Positions 45,406 through 56,265 are shown, counted from the stretch's first letter. The stretch is 64,000 bases of DNA from Plesiomonas shigelloides (GCF_900087055.1 NZ_LT575468.1:1612001-1676000); one strand, 5' to 3'. Program-made: numbers and translations. The notes: a model not told the origin generated them from the letters alone.

Positions 45406-46063
45406 GCGCCAGTACCTGCAATTGTTGGTTTTCGATATGCCAATGTTGGTTGCAGAAGGCCACCATATCGGGGTCATGGGAGACGCTGAGCAGCGTACAA
45501 CCTAATTGCTCGAGCAGGGCAAACACGCGCTGCTTGCTATCGGCATCCAAGGCTGAGGTGGGCTCATCGGCAAACAAAAACGGACGGTTCAGCTGCAAGC
45601 AGCCGGCTAGCCCGATACGTTGCCGTTGTCCGCCAGAGATATCTGCCATGCGCTGTTGCAAGGTCTCCGGCTCTAAGCCAAGTGCGGCCAGCAGCGCTTG
45701 TGGCTGGCAAATGTCTGGCGGTGTGGTGGCGGTGGCTTGATTGAGCTTAAAGCTGCGCAAGCGCTCCAGATAAGTATCTACCTGCATATCCAGTGGCGGG
45801 ATCTGCTGTGGTAGGTAGGCGATTTTTTGCCGAATAGCCTGCTGCGTGAGCGGAGACACTGGTTGGTCAAACAGCCAGACTGTACCGCTGTCGGCCGGAT
45901 ACATACCGGATAAAATTCCCAGCAGGGTGGTTTTGCCGCTGCCGGACATCCCCGTTAGCGCGACGCGTTCAGCGCGGCGAATTTCGGCTGAAAACGGAGC
46001 AATCAAGGGCTGTCCATTCAGCGCAACGCTAACCTGATCGGCGCGTAATACCGTATTGGTCAT
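45398..46063 (-). CDS. fetA: Iron export ABC transporter ATPase FetA
   Basis: 221 residues: Walker A GMSGSGKTT (38-46), signature ISGGQRQRIGLA, Walker B FLFADEPTSALD and SVSHDPDMV. The pairing with fetB identifies it. The start at 46063 is chosen by alignment with ATPases of this group; the frame is open to 46108, and no good ribosome site is seen. Confidence 0.88.
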   Translation of the reverse strand: MTNTVLRADQVSVALNGQPLIAPFSAEIRRAERVALTGMSGSGKTTLLGILSGMYPADSGTVWLFDQPVSPLTQQAIRQKIAYLPQQIPPLDMQVDTYLERLRSFKLNQATATTPPDICQPQALLAALGLEPETLQQRMADISGGQRQRIGLAGCLQLNRPFLFADEPTSALDADSKQRVFALLEQLGCTLLSVSHDPDMVAFCNQHWHIENQQLQVLAHG

Positions 46064-46252
46064 AAGTGATGTGTAATGATTCGTGGAGTGATGAGTGAGA
46101 GTATGCATCTGGCTCGTATCAAGCGTGCTAGGCGATTGACCGAGCAGATGTTTTCTGGATAAGCATCATGCATGGAATAGGTCAGGTAGACAAGTTTCTG
46201 CGCACTTTATTCATACAAATCGTATCTGTAATTCATTCAAATTAGCGCATCT

Positions 46253-46672
46253 TTAGGTTGCGGGCTCGTTGGGGGACGAAGGCGGTGTTTGTGTTGTTGA
46301 TGCTTTAGTGACTGAAGAGGCATCAGTGTTACGCGCATTACGGCCAAAGGGCAGGATTTGTGCCTGTTGCCCCATAAACTCGCCAGGGCGGTTCAAAACC
46401 TGTTGCAACGTACCGAGTTGACGCATCAGCAAGCGATTCAGTAACACGCAGGTGTGCAGAGGATTTTTGCCGGTCGAAATGCAGCGGTCAATGTGGCCTT
46501 GCAAAGCACGCAAATGCGGTTGCGAGCGTGGTGAGGCGGCATTAATTAGCGATTCGGCATGCGCATGACGCAGCTTTTCCAAGGCTTGCGGGTCTTCTTT
46601 GGCCAAACGCACTAACTCATCAAACGAAGGTAACGGCAGGTTCGGCGATGCGGATGTTGCTGACGATGTCAT
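46253..46672 (-). CDS. DUF3135-family protein
   Basis: 139 residues. LPSFDELVRLAKEDPQALEKLRHAHAESLI and LRALQGHIDRCISTGKNPLHTCVLLNRLLMRQL fit DUF3135, a small helical family of unknown role in marine and enteric gammaproteobacteria. The C-terminal tail is rich in Ser, Thr and Pro. GAGGGTGAAGG precedes the ATG. The 356 bp upstream of it are gene-free, apart from AAGTAC…GTACTT near 46738-46754. Confidence 0.7.
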   Translation of the reverse strand: MTSSATSASPNLPLPSFDELVRLAKEDPQALEKLRHAHAESLINAASPRSQPHLRALQGHIDRCISTGKNPLHTCVLLNRLLMRQLGTLQQVLNRPGEFMGQQAQILPFGRNARNTDASSVTKASTTQTPPSSPNEPAT

Positions 46673-47037
46673 GGCCTTCACCCTCTGATTCGCTCCAGCG
46701 GTTCTGTTGTATACCGCTTTCTACACATTTCACACTTAAGTACGTAGGGTACTTGCTCTGAGTATTAGCGCAGTCTGCGGGTTTTGCCATGTTGCACGAG
46801 AGTTGTGTCTGTTGTGGGAGCTTTAAGTCAGCGAACCCAAGTACATTGGGCAAGACTTTTGTATGGCGATGATGAAATAGCGCTACATTTTCGGATGGAA
46901 TGTCAGATGATTCACAGATGACGGCAAAGTTACACACAGGTTCTGTGGATAAAATTGGGAAAAGTGATGAATTCAGGGTTCAGCTAATTGAAAATAAAGA
47001 ATAAATAAAAAGAAAAGAGGCAGCGTTCTGATAGAAC

Positions 47038-47060
47038 AAAAAAAAGCCCGCAATGCGGGC
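47038..47060 (-). terminator. Terminator downstream of the DoxX gene
   Basis: On the minus strand GCCCGC, ATT, GCGGGC followed by eight T. Confidence 0.9.
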
Positions 47061-47095
47061 TCGAGTAAGAATCTGATCTAGTTTCTCATCGGTTA

Positions 47096-47476
47096 TCACG
47101 CAGATTTGCGTTTGTGATCCCAGCTCAGTGCACTGGCGCCATATTGCACCATCATCAGCAGACCACCGGCCATTGCGATGTTTTTCATGAACATAATCAT
47201 TTGCATACCATCTTGTGGATGCAGGTGGAAAATCACAGCGCTTGCCACACAGAACAGCGCCAGTGCTGCGGAGATGAGGCGTGTCTGGAAGCCCACCAGC
47301 AGCGCAATACCACCACCGAGCTCCAACAAGATCACCAGCGGTAACAAGAAACCCGGTAAACCAACAGATTGCATGTAGGCCTCGGTTCCGGCATAACCGG
47401 CGCCCAGTTTGCCCCAGCCAGCGATGATGAAGATTTGTGCCATCAGAGCACGAGCGAGTAAATCAATGAATCTCAT
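47096..47476 (-). CDS. DoxX-family membrane protein
   Basis: 126 residues, four membrane segments. The family motif is ALMAQIFIIAGWGKLGAGYAGTEAYMQSVGLPGFLLP, then ELGGGIALLVGFQTRL. Close relatives are YphA/YqjF-like proteins tied to redox and disinfectant stress. AAGGAA stands before the ATG. The azoreductase gene upstream on the same strand has a similar stress role and may be co-transcribed across 129 bp. Confidence 0.85.
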   Translation of the reverse strand: MRFIDLLARALMAQIFIIAGWGKLGAGYAGTEAYMQSVGLPGFLLPLVILLELGGGIALLVGFQTRLISAALALFCVASAVIFHLHPQDGMQMIMFMKNIAMAGGLLMMVQYGASALSWDHKRKSA

Positions 47477-47605
47477 GGGATGTTCCTTCTATTCCTGCAA
47501 CCTTGAATGCGTCTGTAAAAAGCATGTCCTGCAATAAAACGGTATTGCGATGGAGCCTTTCTTATTGTGTTGTTGCTTGTATTAAGCGGATGTGACTGAC
47601 GCCAG

Positions 47606-48235
<630 letters not shown>

Positions 48236-48447
48236 TTACTGCAACATCATCCCTCGTTGTTTATTCAATTTACGCGAAATATCGGTGCGAAAAAGCGCAA
48301 AAAATCGCGCTCATTTTTCTAAAAAATAGAATGATTTGGTTATCGCTCGGCACGAGTGGACTGTGTAATCGGGGGGAAGAGGAGAGAAACGTGGAGAGAA
48401 ATTCAGTGGTGATGGATGTGGTAAAGTGACTAGCAAGAAAAGGAATA

Positions 48448-48484
48448 ACTCACCGCCGGCCATATATGGGTACCGGCAGTGAGT
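48448..48484 (-). terminator. Probable terminator of the LysR gene
   Basis: ACTCACCGCCGG / CCGGCAGTGAGT with one mismatch and a 13-base loop, followed on the minus strand by TATTCCTTTTCTT. Confidence 0.55.
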
Positions 48485-48499
48485 GAATACGTGCGCAGA

Positions 48500-49399
48500 T
48501 TAACAGCGCAGTAGCGATTCTGGCTCGCTTGGCTCGGCGTCGGTTGCCGTACCGTGCGTAAAATGCTGGATGATTTGCTGAACGGCCGGATTGCGCGCGG
48601 CTTCCACGCTATAACACCAGCCGATGCGACGCGATAGGGCGAGCTCTGGCACCGGACAATGCAGCAAGGTCGGCCAATCCGCTAACAAACTTTGTGGCAG
48701 CAGCCCAATACCTAAACCCGCATTAAGCATAGCGGCCAATTGCTGGTGGTTGTCGGTGGTGCCTTTGGGGGTTAACACCAGTGAGTGCTGCGACAACACG
48801 CCCATAATACGCTGATAACTGGCACTGGCGTGGCAGGCCAACCATTCTTGTGCGGGAACGTCGGCCAGCGTCAGCGATTGCTCCGAACTTATTGCTTCCC
48901 GCACTAGCTGCGCAAAGGGATGTCGTGCTGAAACGGCCAGATGGTAGGCATCATCCAGCAGAGGGAAGAACAGGTCATCGTCACACAGGGCGTCATCGCG
49001 ATCAATGCGCATATCACCAGCGCAGCCTTGTAGCAATGTCAGTTGTAATCCGGGAAGGGCAGCATAGCACTCGGCTATCAATTGGCTTTGCCAGTATTGC
49101 CCCAGATCGGCCATCAACCCCACTGACAAACTCACCGCACCACCTTGCTGTGCAAACAGCGTGGGCAGGTTTTGCAATTCATTCACCAAGCGGCGGGCGC
49201 TCGGATACAGTCGGCGGGCTTCATCCGTCAGTGCGACGCCTTTGGGTTGCCGAATGAACAGGGTGACATTGAGCTGCTCTTCTAGCTGGCGAATGCTGGC
49301 TGATAAAGCCGGTTGTGATACGTGGCAACGCTGCGCGGCGGCAGTCATATTTTTTTCTTCAAACACGGCGGTAAACGCACGCAACAGACGGTAATCCAT
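48500..49399 (-). CDS. LysR-family transcriptional regulator
   Basis: 299 residues; winged HTH MDYRLLRAFTAVFEEKNMTAAAQRCHVSQPALSASIRQLEEQLNVTLFIRQPKG in the first 55, followed by a standard effector domain. It is upstream of azoR on the same strand and could control it or the SDR gene at 49925. The 525-bp region 49400-49924 is gene-free and must hold the promoters. Confidence 0.9.
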   Translation of the reverse strand: MDYRLLRAFTAVFEEKNMTAAAQRCHVSQPALSASIRQLEEQLNVTLFIRQPKGVALTDEARRLYPSARRLVNELQNLPTLFAQQGGAVSLSVGLMADLGQYWQSQLIAECYAALPGLQLTLLQGCAGDMRIDRDDALCDDDLFFPLLDDAYHLAVSARHPFAQLVREAISSEQSLTLADVPAQEWLACHASASYQRIMGVLSQHSLVLTPKGTTDNHQQLAAMLNAGLGIGLLPQSLLADWPTLLHCPVPELALSRRIGWCYSVEAARNPAVQQIIQHFTHGTATDAEPSEPESLLRC

Positions 49400-49924
49400 A
49401 GTGATAACTGTTTTTTATTTCTAATCGGCTTGTATCGCCAGATTGTATCAAATTTCTCGGGGCGATATACCGCAAAAATGCCATTCACCTTATTTTGCTA
49501 TCGGTATTGATTATCACTGTGGGCGTAACTTGCTTTCATTTGGTGAAAAATGCGTCATTTATGGGGCGAGAAATTCGTTGCTATAAATCTTGTACGGTCT
49601 GTTTTCGCTATATCGTTGAGGTGTGGCGAAATATTGTTCGCATGGTAATCAAACAGGCCAATATTGCGACAGCTAGCAATCTTTTTCAGGCGTCCGCAGA
49701 GAGTGATAGAGGCTTTTGTCATAGGTTTTAGTTATGTTTGTCAGTGTTTTTTCCCATTTCAGTCTCATTTCTTACGGGGATATAGTACGCCACATCGAGC
49801 AGACACAGATTATGCGATTACTCTTGTTTATAGGGCGCTGTTTAATACCGTGTCTCTCACGTGATGTCTTGAGCTGTTTTGAGGCATCACTGCAATTTAT
49901 TTGAAATATTTAATTGAGGTAGCC

Positions 49925-50653
49925 ATGAAAGACTCTAAATCCCTGATCGTGATCACCGGTGCAAGCTCTGGGATCGGTGCCGCCACTGCGCGTCTGCTGT
50001 CATCTCGCGGTTACCCATTGCTGCTGTTGGCGCGTCGTGTTGATCGTCTGCAAGCGCTGAATCTGCCAAACACCCTGTGCTGTCAGGTTGACATCACTGA
50101 TGGTGAAGCGGTGAAAGCGGCGATTGCGCAGGCCGAAGCGCAGTTCGGTCCGGTCGATGCACTGATTAACAATGCCGGTGTGATGCTGCTGGGTAATATG
50201 GCCGAGCAAGATCCGAAAGAGTGGCAACAAATGCTGGATGTTAACGTGAGCGGTTTGCTGAACGGGATCCATGCCGTACTGAAAGGGATGCGCGAGCGTA
50301 AGAGCGGCACCATCATCAACATCAGTTCGATTGCTGGTCGTAAAACCTTCCCTGACCACGGCGTGTATTGCGGTACCAAGTTTGCGGTACATGCGATTAC
50401 CGAAGGGCTGCGTGAAGAAGTGGCGATGGACAATGTCCGTTGCATCACCATCGCACCAGGTGCGGTAGAAACTGAGCTGCTGTCTCATACCACCAGCGAT
50501 AGCATCAAAGAAGGCTATGAAGCGTGGAAAACGGAGATGGGCGGCGTAGTGAAAGCTGAGCAAATTGCCGAGGCGATCCGCTTTGCTTACGAGCAACCAC
50601 AATCGTTGTGTATCCGTGAAATCGTTCTGGCGGCAACACGTCAGCAGCCGTAA
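49925..50653 (+). CDS. Short-chain dehydrogenase/reductase (YdfG-like)
   Basis: 242 residues: NAD(P) site TGASSGIGAAT, NNAGVM, and the catalytic Ser-Tyr-Lys set in NISSIAG and YCGTKFAVH. The C-terminal part, with GGVVKAEQIAEAIRFAYEQP, matches classical SDRs that act on 3-hydroxy acids or small alcohols. GAGGT stands before the ATG at 49925. Confidence 0.9.
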   Translation: MKDSKSLIVITGASSGIGAATARLLSSRGYPLLLLARRVDRLQALNLPNTLCCQVDITDGEAVKAAIAQAEAQFGPVDALINNAGVMLLGNMAEQDPKEWQQMLDVNVSGLLNGIHAVLKGMRERKSGTIINISSIAGRKTFPDHGVYCGTKFAVHAITEGLREEVAMDNVRCITIAPGAVETELLSHTTSDSIKEGYEAWKTEMGGVVKAEQIAEAIRFAYEQPQSLCIREIVLAATRQQP

Positions 50654-50745
50654 TTTAGCGCAAAAGCAAAAGAGTGGCGCGATAACATAATGCAACTTGA
50701 TGAGGTGGCTCAATTTAGCCAATAAACTGAGTCACTTGATTGATA

Positions 50746-50781
50746 AAGGCGAGGGAGAGCGAGACTCCTTCGCCTTTTCTT
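50746..50781 (+). terminator. SDR gene terminator
   Basis: AAGGCGA-g-GGAG, loop AGCGAGA, CTCC-t-TCGCCTT then TTCTTT. Confidence 0.85.
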
Positions 50782-51030
50782 TATGGCTTTCCCTGTTTAC
50801 GACTGTACCGTTTATTACTGCGCATTAGCTTTCCATCATTCCACGTGTTTTCCCATCCCTTATTTTAATCTCCTCTCCATATCATCTCCCGTGCATAATG
50901 GTTAATACGCGGTTCAGACTCTGCAGGTTAGAGTGCTGTAATCGGGTAAAATCGCGCATACACGCGGCAACGCTGTTGGCATAAGGATGCTGACCTGTGG
51001 CGTGTTTGAATTTCGTGTACAGGAGTCTGC

Positions 51031-52854
51031 ATGTTGTATCCCAAGCGCCATTATTGGCGGCAAACGCTCGGAGCTATCCGAACTTGCGGCAGAAAACTGA
51101 TCGAGTTTGAGCTGGTCTTTGCCCTGATTTCTGCGGGGGTGATGGTGCCGGCGTTCGGCTGGTTGCTGAATCATCTGATTGCCCGTAGCGGTAATGTCAC
51201 AATCACCAATTACGATTTGGTGGATTTTGCCATATCGCCCTATGGCGGTTTGTTCATTCTGACGGCGCTGTGCAGTGGCTTTACGCTGTTTTTTACCCAG
51301 CGTGCTGGGGTGACGATTTTGGCCGCCTCCGGATTGTACGGTTACCCGATTGGACCGGTGCGCGCATTGGTGTTTGCTCTTGGTCGCTTACCCGTATTTC
51401 TGCGCTTAGGGATCTTGTATGCCGTGACGCTGCTGGCGCTCAGTGTGCCTTTTGCCGGTTTGGGTTACCTGCTGTTTAGCCTGTTGCTGCAAGGGCATGA
51501 CATCAATTACTACCTCTATTACAAACCGATGGAGTGGTATTTGGCGCTCGGCGGCGGCGCTGTATTAGCGCTCGGTTATGCCATCTTGGTGCTGCATTTG
51601 TGGGCGCGAACGGCGTTTGCGTTGACCATTATGGTTAGTGAGCCGGTAAATGTGGTGACGGCATTGCGCCGTAGTTGGCGGTTGAGCGCGGGCCATGAAA
51701 TGGCGATTGTGTGGCGCGCGGGTGGCTGGTGGTTGTGGGTTGGCGCAGTGGCGTATCCGCTGATCCGCTTGATTTCCTGGAGCGCCGATCAGCTACTGGA
51801 TCAATTAGCTCTTAATCTGTCTGCCGAGGTGACGTTTCTGGCGTTAGTCTCCGCGCTGGTGTTTATGCTCAGTGCCGGTTGGTCATTGCTGGGGATGTTT
51901 GGCGAAGCGTACATTATCCAATTGTTGTATCGTGATTTTGGCGAAAAACCGGCTGGCTTGGAGCGTTTGGGACGCGAAGCGGTGAAGCAGGCATCCGATT
52001 TGTCGGTGCGCACCTTAGGCGGCGTGTTGACCGGTGCATTTGTAGTGATGCTCGGATTGGGCATTTATGCACTGAGTGGCGAGCCGCAGCGCGATGAAAT
52101 TCTGATCACCGCGCACCGTGCGGGGGCTGCGCGAGGCCCAGAAAACACCGTGGCGGCATTGCGCCAAGCCATTGCTGAGAAAGCCGATTATGCTGAAATT
52201 GATGTGCAAACGGCCGCAGATGGTGAATTGGTGGTGCTGCACGATGCGGATTTGATGCGTATTGCTGGCGATCCGGCGCGCGTTGCCGAATTGAGCCACG
52301 AAGAGATCCAACAGCGCGATGCTGGTGCTTGGCATAGCGAAGCATTTCGTGGTGAACCTGTGCCGACATTACGCCAAATGTTGGATGAGGCGCGTGGGCG
52401 TATCGGTCTGAATATCGAGCTTAAATACAACCGTCCAGATCCGACATTGGCGGCGGCGGTAGTGGCGATGCTGCAAAAAGAGGGGATGACCCAGCAGGTG
52501 GTAATTACTTCTTTGGAAGCCAAAGCCATCGAAGAGGTGCGAAAACTTGATCCATCAATTCGTACCGGATTGATTGTGACGCAGTCTATTGGCGATCCGA
52601 TTAAAGCCGATACCCAGTTTTTGGCCGTGAATCAGAGTGTGGCGAATGAGAAGTTTATCGCGCGTGCACACAAAGGTGGCAAGCAAGTGCATGTGTGGAC
52701 TGTCAACAATCCACGTCAGATGATCCGGATGCTGGCGCTGGGGGCGGATGTGCTGATCACGGATTACCCGCAAGAAGCTGCGGATATTCGGGCGCAGTGG
52801 CTGGCTCTGTCACCGGTCGAGCAAACGGCGCTGCGCTTGCGCTATGTCCTGTAA
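51031..52854 (+). CDS. Membrane glycerophosphodiester phosphodiesterase
   Basis: 607 residues. The first 350 hold about eight membrane segments (GDPD membrane domain). The C-terminal TIM-barrel domain has AHRAGAARGPENTVAALRQAI, EIDVQTAADGELVVLHD, IELKYN and VNNPRQMIRMLALGADVLITDYP, with the catalytic His pair and metal-binding Glu/Asp. It should cleave phosphodiesters of glycerol lipids at the membrane. AGGAG precedes the ATG. A 12-bp tandem repeat begins at its stop codon. Confidence 0.9.
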   Translation: MLYPKRHYWRQTLGAIRTCGRKLIEFELVFALISAGVMVPAFGWLLNHLIARSGNVTITNYDLVDFAISPYGGLFILTALCSGFTLFFTQRAGVTILAASGLYGYPIGPVRALVFALGRLPVFLRLGILYAVTLLALSVPFAGLGYLLFSLLLQGHDINYYLYYKPMEWYLALGGGAVLALGYAILVLHLWARTAFALTIMVSEPVNVVTALRRSWRLSAGHEMAIVWRAGGWWLWVGAVAYPLIRLISWSADQLLDQLALNLSAEVTFLALVSALVFMLSAGWSLLGMFGEAYIIQLLYRDFGEKPAGLERLGREAVKQASDLSVRTLGGVLTGAFVVMLGLGIYALSGEPQRDEILITAHRAGAARGPENTVAALRQAIAEKADYAEIDVQTAADGELVVLHDADLMRIAGDPARVAELSHEEIQQRDAGAWHSEAFRGEPVPTLRQMLDEARGRIGLNIELKYNRPDPTLAAAVVAMLQKEGMTQQVVITSLEAKAIEEVRKLDPSIRTGLIVTQSIGDPIKADTQFLAVNQSVANEKFIARAHKGGKQVHVWTVNNPRQMIRMLALGADVLITDYPQEAADIRAQWLALSPVEQTALRLRYVL

Positions 52855-52905
52855 ATAGTCCTGTAAATGGTTCTGTAACCAGTTCTATAACTGGCTCTAT
52901 AAAAG
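52846..52905 (+). repeat. 12-bp tandem repeat with five in-frame stops
   Basis: Five units: GTCCTGTAAATA, GTCCTGTAAATG, GTTCTGTAACCA, GTTCTATAACTG, GCTCTATAAAAG. The stop codon of the phosphodiesterase lies in unit 1, and since 12 is a multiple of 3 each unit repeats Val/Ala-Leu-stop in the same frame. Confidence 0.8.
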
Positions 52906-52980
52906 CACGGCCAACCCTGTAAATCTCTCCGATATAAGCGTCGGTGCTAGTCATGCATCGGCGCTGAGACTTTAGTCTAT

Positions 52981-52992
52981 ATTGTCGACAAT
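52981..52992. promoter_or_regulatory. GntR-type operator palindrome
   Basis: ATTGTCGACAAT, a perfect palindrome with the TTGT…ACAA ends usual for FadR/FCD-type GntR proteins, 103 bp before the gntR start. Autoregulation is likely. Confidence 0.6.
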
Positions 52993-53012
52993 TTTCTTGA
53001 GTTACTGCATTA

Positions 53013-53034
53013 CTGATGCTTAATTAAGCATCAG
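53013..53034. promoter_or_regulatory. Perfect 22-bp palindrome upstream of gntR
   Basis: Arms CTGATGCTTAA / TTAAGCATCAG without a spacer. It could be a second operator or, in RNA, a short hairpin. Confidence 0.5.
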
Positions 53035-53094
53035 AGTACGGGTGCAGTTGCATAATCTCATGCGCTGCTGAATCCGTGTCGACAGGAGCGCAGG

Positions 53095-53850
53095 ATGGCG
53101 TCGTCCTCTTCATCACTTTCATTTTCTACATCTTCGCGTGTAACGGTTGAGCACCCGTCGAGTTACGCAGCAGCGCATGCTACGGAGATGCTGACCTTGC
53201 CACTGCGTGATGCCACTAAAGCTGCAAGTCTGACCGACAGTTTGCGTGAGGCAATTGTCAGCGGTGAAATAGCTGCCGGAAGCAAGCTGTCTGAGCCCGA
53301 GCTGGCACGCCGTTTTGGGGTGAGCCGTGGGCCGCTGCGTGAAGCCATGATGAAGATGGAATCGCTGGGATTGGTCGAGCGGGTGGCACATGTCGGCGCA
53401 CGCGTTGTGACGTTGTCACTGGCGCGTTTAAGTGAATTGTACGCCGTGCGCGAGGCGCTCGAAGGAATGGCGGCGCGGTTGGCGGCAGAAAATATTACCC
53501 CTGAGCAATTGCAAGCCTTACAGCAATTGCTGAATACCCATTGTGACTACATTCGTGATGTTGATGGTGCGTCTTATTTCCATCAGCAGGGCGATTTTGA
53601 CTTTCACTACCGGATTATTCACGCCAGCGCGAATCGTCGTTTGATTACGCTGTTATGCGATGAGTTGTACCACCCATTACGCATGTACCGCAGTCAGGCA
53701 CCGACTAGCCATTCCCGTCCGCAAGCGGCATTAGAAGAACATCGCCAGATTTTAATGGCGGTAGCCGCCGCCGATGGGGAACTGGCAGAGCTGCTGATGC
53801 GTCGCCATATTGCGCGCAGTCGCAAGCTGATTGAGCAGCAACTGGCCTAA
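53095..53850 (+). CDS. GntR (FCD) regulator of the methylcitrate genes
   Basis: 251 residues. A serine-rich N-terminal extension of about 35 residues precedes the winged HTH SLREAIVSGEIAAGSKLSEPELARRFGVSRGPLREAMMKMESLGLV. The FCD ligand domain follows (YAVREALEGMAARLAAE, DFDFHYRIIHASANRRL, HRQILMAVAAADGELAELLMRRHI). It begins the prp cluster, as in Shewanella and Vibrio relatives where a GntR protein replaces the sigma-54 PrpR of enterics. AGGAG stands upstream. prpB begins 37 bp downstream. Confidence 0.9.
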   Translation: MASSSSSLSFSTSSRVTVEHPSSYAAAHATEMLTLPLRDATKAASLTDSLREAIVSGEIAAGSKLSEPELARRFGVSRGPLREAMMKMESLGLVERVAHVGARVVTLSLARLSELYAVREALEGMAARLAAENITPEQLQALQQLLNTHCDYIRDVDGASYFHQQGDFDFHYRIIHASANRRLITLLCDELYHPLRMYRSQAPTSHSRPQAALEEHRQILMAVAAADGELAELLMRRHIARSRKLIEQQLA

Positions 53851-53887
53851 TTATCCACAACACTGACAGCGACAAGGAGAGATGCTG

Positions 53888-54820
53888 ATGTCCATCCGAG
53901 ACGGTCTGAAGCAAGGAAAATCGCCCGGCGCGCGTTTTCGTCACGCAGTCGCGCAAGGTAATGCTAATCATGGTGGCCCCCTTAAAATTGTAGGCGCCGT
54001 GAACGCCTATTGCGCCTTAATGGCGGCGCAATCAGGTCATCAAGCACTGTATTTGTCTGGTGCTGGGGTTGCGAACGCCTCATTTGGATTACCGGATTTA
54101 GGCATGACCTCATTAGACGAGGTGCTGACGGATGTGCGTCGTATTACTGCGGTGACCGATGTACCGCTACTGGTGGATATTGATACTGGCTTTGGCGGCG
54201 CGCTCAATATTGCCCGCACTATTCGCGAGATGGAGCGCGCTGGCGCGGCGGCGGTGCATATTGAAGATCAGGTGAGTCAGAAACGCTGCGGCCATCGCCC
54301 GAATAAAGCGGTTGTGAGTCAGGCAGAAATGGTGGATCGCATTCGCGCCGCCGTGGATGCACGCACCGATCCTGATTTTGTGATTATGGCGCGTACCGAT
54401 GCCTTAGCCGTTGAGGGCATGGATGCGGCCATTGAGCGCGCATTGGCTTGTGTGGCAGCTGGTGCTGACATGATTTTCCCTGAGGCGATGCAAACCTTAG
54501 CGCAATACCGGCGTTTTGCCTCGGCTGTCGGTGTGCCGGTACTGGCGAATATCACTGAATTTGGGCAAACCCCGTTGTTTGAATGTCGAGAGTTGGGCGA
54601 GCAGGGCGTGGCGATGGTGCTGTATCCCTTAACTGCTTTTCGCACCATGAACCGCGCGGCAGAGAGGGTGTATCAGCATTTAGCGCAGGCGCAATCGCAG
54701 GTCGCGCTTGTGGATCAAATGCAAACGCGCGCCGAGCTATACCACTATCTGGATTACTTGCGCTATGAGCAAACCTTAGACCGGTTATTCAGCCAAGATG
54801 CCGAAAAAAGCGCCCTTTAA
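53888..54820 (+). CDS. prpB: 2-methylisocitrate lyase
   Basis: 310 residues of the isocitrate-lyase superfamily. The catalytic loop KRCGH is at 132-136, and the metal site DIDTGFGG and IEDQ are present. It splits 2-methylisocitrate to pyruvate and succinate, the last step of propionate breakdown. GGAG at 53876-53879 fits the ATG at 53888, not the one at 53882. Confidence 0.95.
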   Translation: MSIRDGLKQGKSPGARFRHAVAQGNANHGGPLKIVGAVNAYCALMAAQSGHQALYLSGAGVANASFGLPDLGMTSLDEVLTDVRRITAVTDVPLLVDIDTGFGGALNIARTIREMERAGAAAVHIEDQVSQKRCGHRPNKAVVSQAEMVDRIRAAVDARTDPDFVIMARTDALAVEGMDAAIERALACVAAGADMIFPEAMQTLAQYRRFASAVGVPVLANITEFGQTPLFECRELGEQGVAMVLYPLTAFRTMNRAAERVYQHLAQAQSQVALVDQMQTRAELYHYLDYLRYEQTLDRLFSQDAEKSAL

Positions 54821-54967
54821 TAACGGTACTTAATTCTGAATATATTTAAAGCATAACGAGTATGACATCTAGAGCGCAGCGCGGCGGTGCCCTGAACCTA
54901 CAGGCATCGGATGTCCTGGTCTGCCTCTCCGAATATGCAGTTCTCACTGATACGGAAGGAATGGATT

Positions 54968-56104
54968 ATGACAAGCTCTCCAACATCGGCAGCGCTGGGT
55001 GGCGCAGGATTACGCGGACAAAGTGCAGGGCAAACAGCGCTCTGTACCGTCGGGAAAAGTGGTACTGGATTAACCTATCGCGGTTATGACATCAGCGATT
55101 TGGCGCGTTTTGCCTGCTTTGAGGAAGTGGCCTTTTTACTGCTGCGCGGCCATTTGCCCAACGAGCAAGAGCTAGAAGCCTATCGCCAACATCTGGTGGC
55201 ATTACGTGGCTTGCCGGAAAAACTGCGCATAGTCTTAGAACACATTCCTGCCTCCGCGCATCCGATGGATGTGATGCGTACCGGTTGTTCCGTGCTGGGG
55301 AATTTGGAGCCGGAAACTGATTTTTCGCAACAAGTGCACGCTGCCGAACGCTTATTGGCCGTGTTGCCTGCCATGATTTGCTACTGGTACCGCTTTAGCC
55401 ACCAGCATGTGCGAATTCGCACTGATTCGCCAGAAATCAGCACTGGCGGCTATTTCCTGCATCTGCTTTACGGCTATCGCCCTGATCCTGAATTTGTACA
55501 AGCCATGCACTGTTCCCTGATTTTGTATGCCGAGCATGAGTTTAATGCCTCGACCTTTGCCGCACGCGTGTGTGCGTCAACGCTGTCTGATTATCATTCG
55601 GCTATTACGGCGGCGATCGGTACATTGCGAGGGCCATTACATGGCGGCGCGAATGAAGCGGCCATGGAGATGATTGAACGGTTCACCAGCGCAGAAGACG
55701 CCGAGCAGGGGATTTTAGACATGCTGGCGACGAAGGCGAAAATCATGGGATTTGGTCATGCCATCTATCGAACCCATGATCCGCGCAATGCCTTAATCAA
55801 AGCATGGGCGCAAAAGCTGGCAGAGAAAACTGGAGACACCCGCTATTACCCAGTATCTGAGCGTATTGAGACGGTGATGATGCGTGAAAAAGCGCTGTTT
55901 GCGAACGCCGATTTCTACCATGCCAGTGCGTATCACTTTATGAAAATTCCCACACTGTTGTTCACCCCCATTTTTGTGCTCAGTCGGGTAACTGGTTGGT
56001 CGGCGCACATTTTCGAGCAGCGCGCTAATAATCGCATTATCCGCCCCAGCGCTGATTATATCGGCCCTGAGCCGCGCAGTTGGTTGCCCTTGGCTGAGCG
56101 ATAA
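54968..56104 (+). CDS. prpC: 2-methylcitrate synthase
   Basis: 378 residues of the citrate synthase family: LTYRGYDISDLA, HEFNASTFAARV with catalytic His, GPLHGGANEAAMEM, and GFGHAIYRTHDPR with the second His, then the Asp region and RPSADYIGP with the substrate arginine. It joins propionyl-CoA and oxaloacetate. AAGGA precedes the ATG at 54968. Confidence 0.95.
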   Translation: MTSSPTSAALGGAGLRGQSAGQTALCTVGKSGTGLTYRGYDISDLARFACFEEVAFLLLRGHLPNEQELEAYRQHLVALRGLPEKLRIVLEHIPASAHPMDVMRTGCSVLGNLEPETDFSQQVHAAERLLAVLPAMICYWYRFSHQHVRIRTDSPEISTGGYFLHLLYGYRPDPEFVQAMHCSLILYAEHEFNASTFAARVCASTLSDYHSAITAAIGTLRGPLHGGANEAAMEMIERFTSAEDAEQGILDMLATKAKIMGFGHAIYRTHDPRNALIKAWAQKLAEKTGDTRYYPVSERIETVMMREKALFANADFYHASAYHFMKIPTLLFTPIFVLSRVTGWSAHIFEQRANNRIIRPSADYIGPEPRSWLPLAER

Positions 56105-56265
56105 GGTAGAGCGCTAATTGATGGATGAGAAGATCCAAGACTATCAATATAAGTCATCATCCAGTGATTGGCTGTTTTCAATAGCAAGAACGCGCGCTGT
56201 AGTAAAAATATCTAATATCAATATCTTATCACGCATAAACGCTATACCCGACAAGGAGTTCAACC

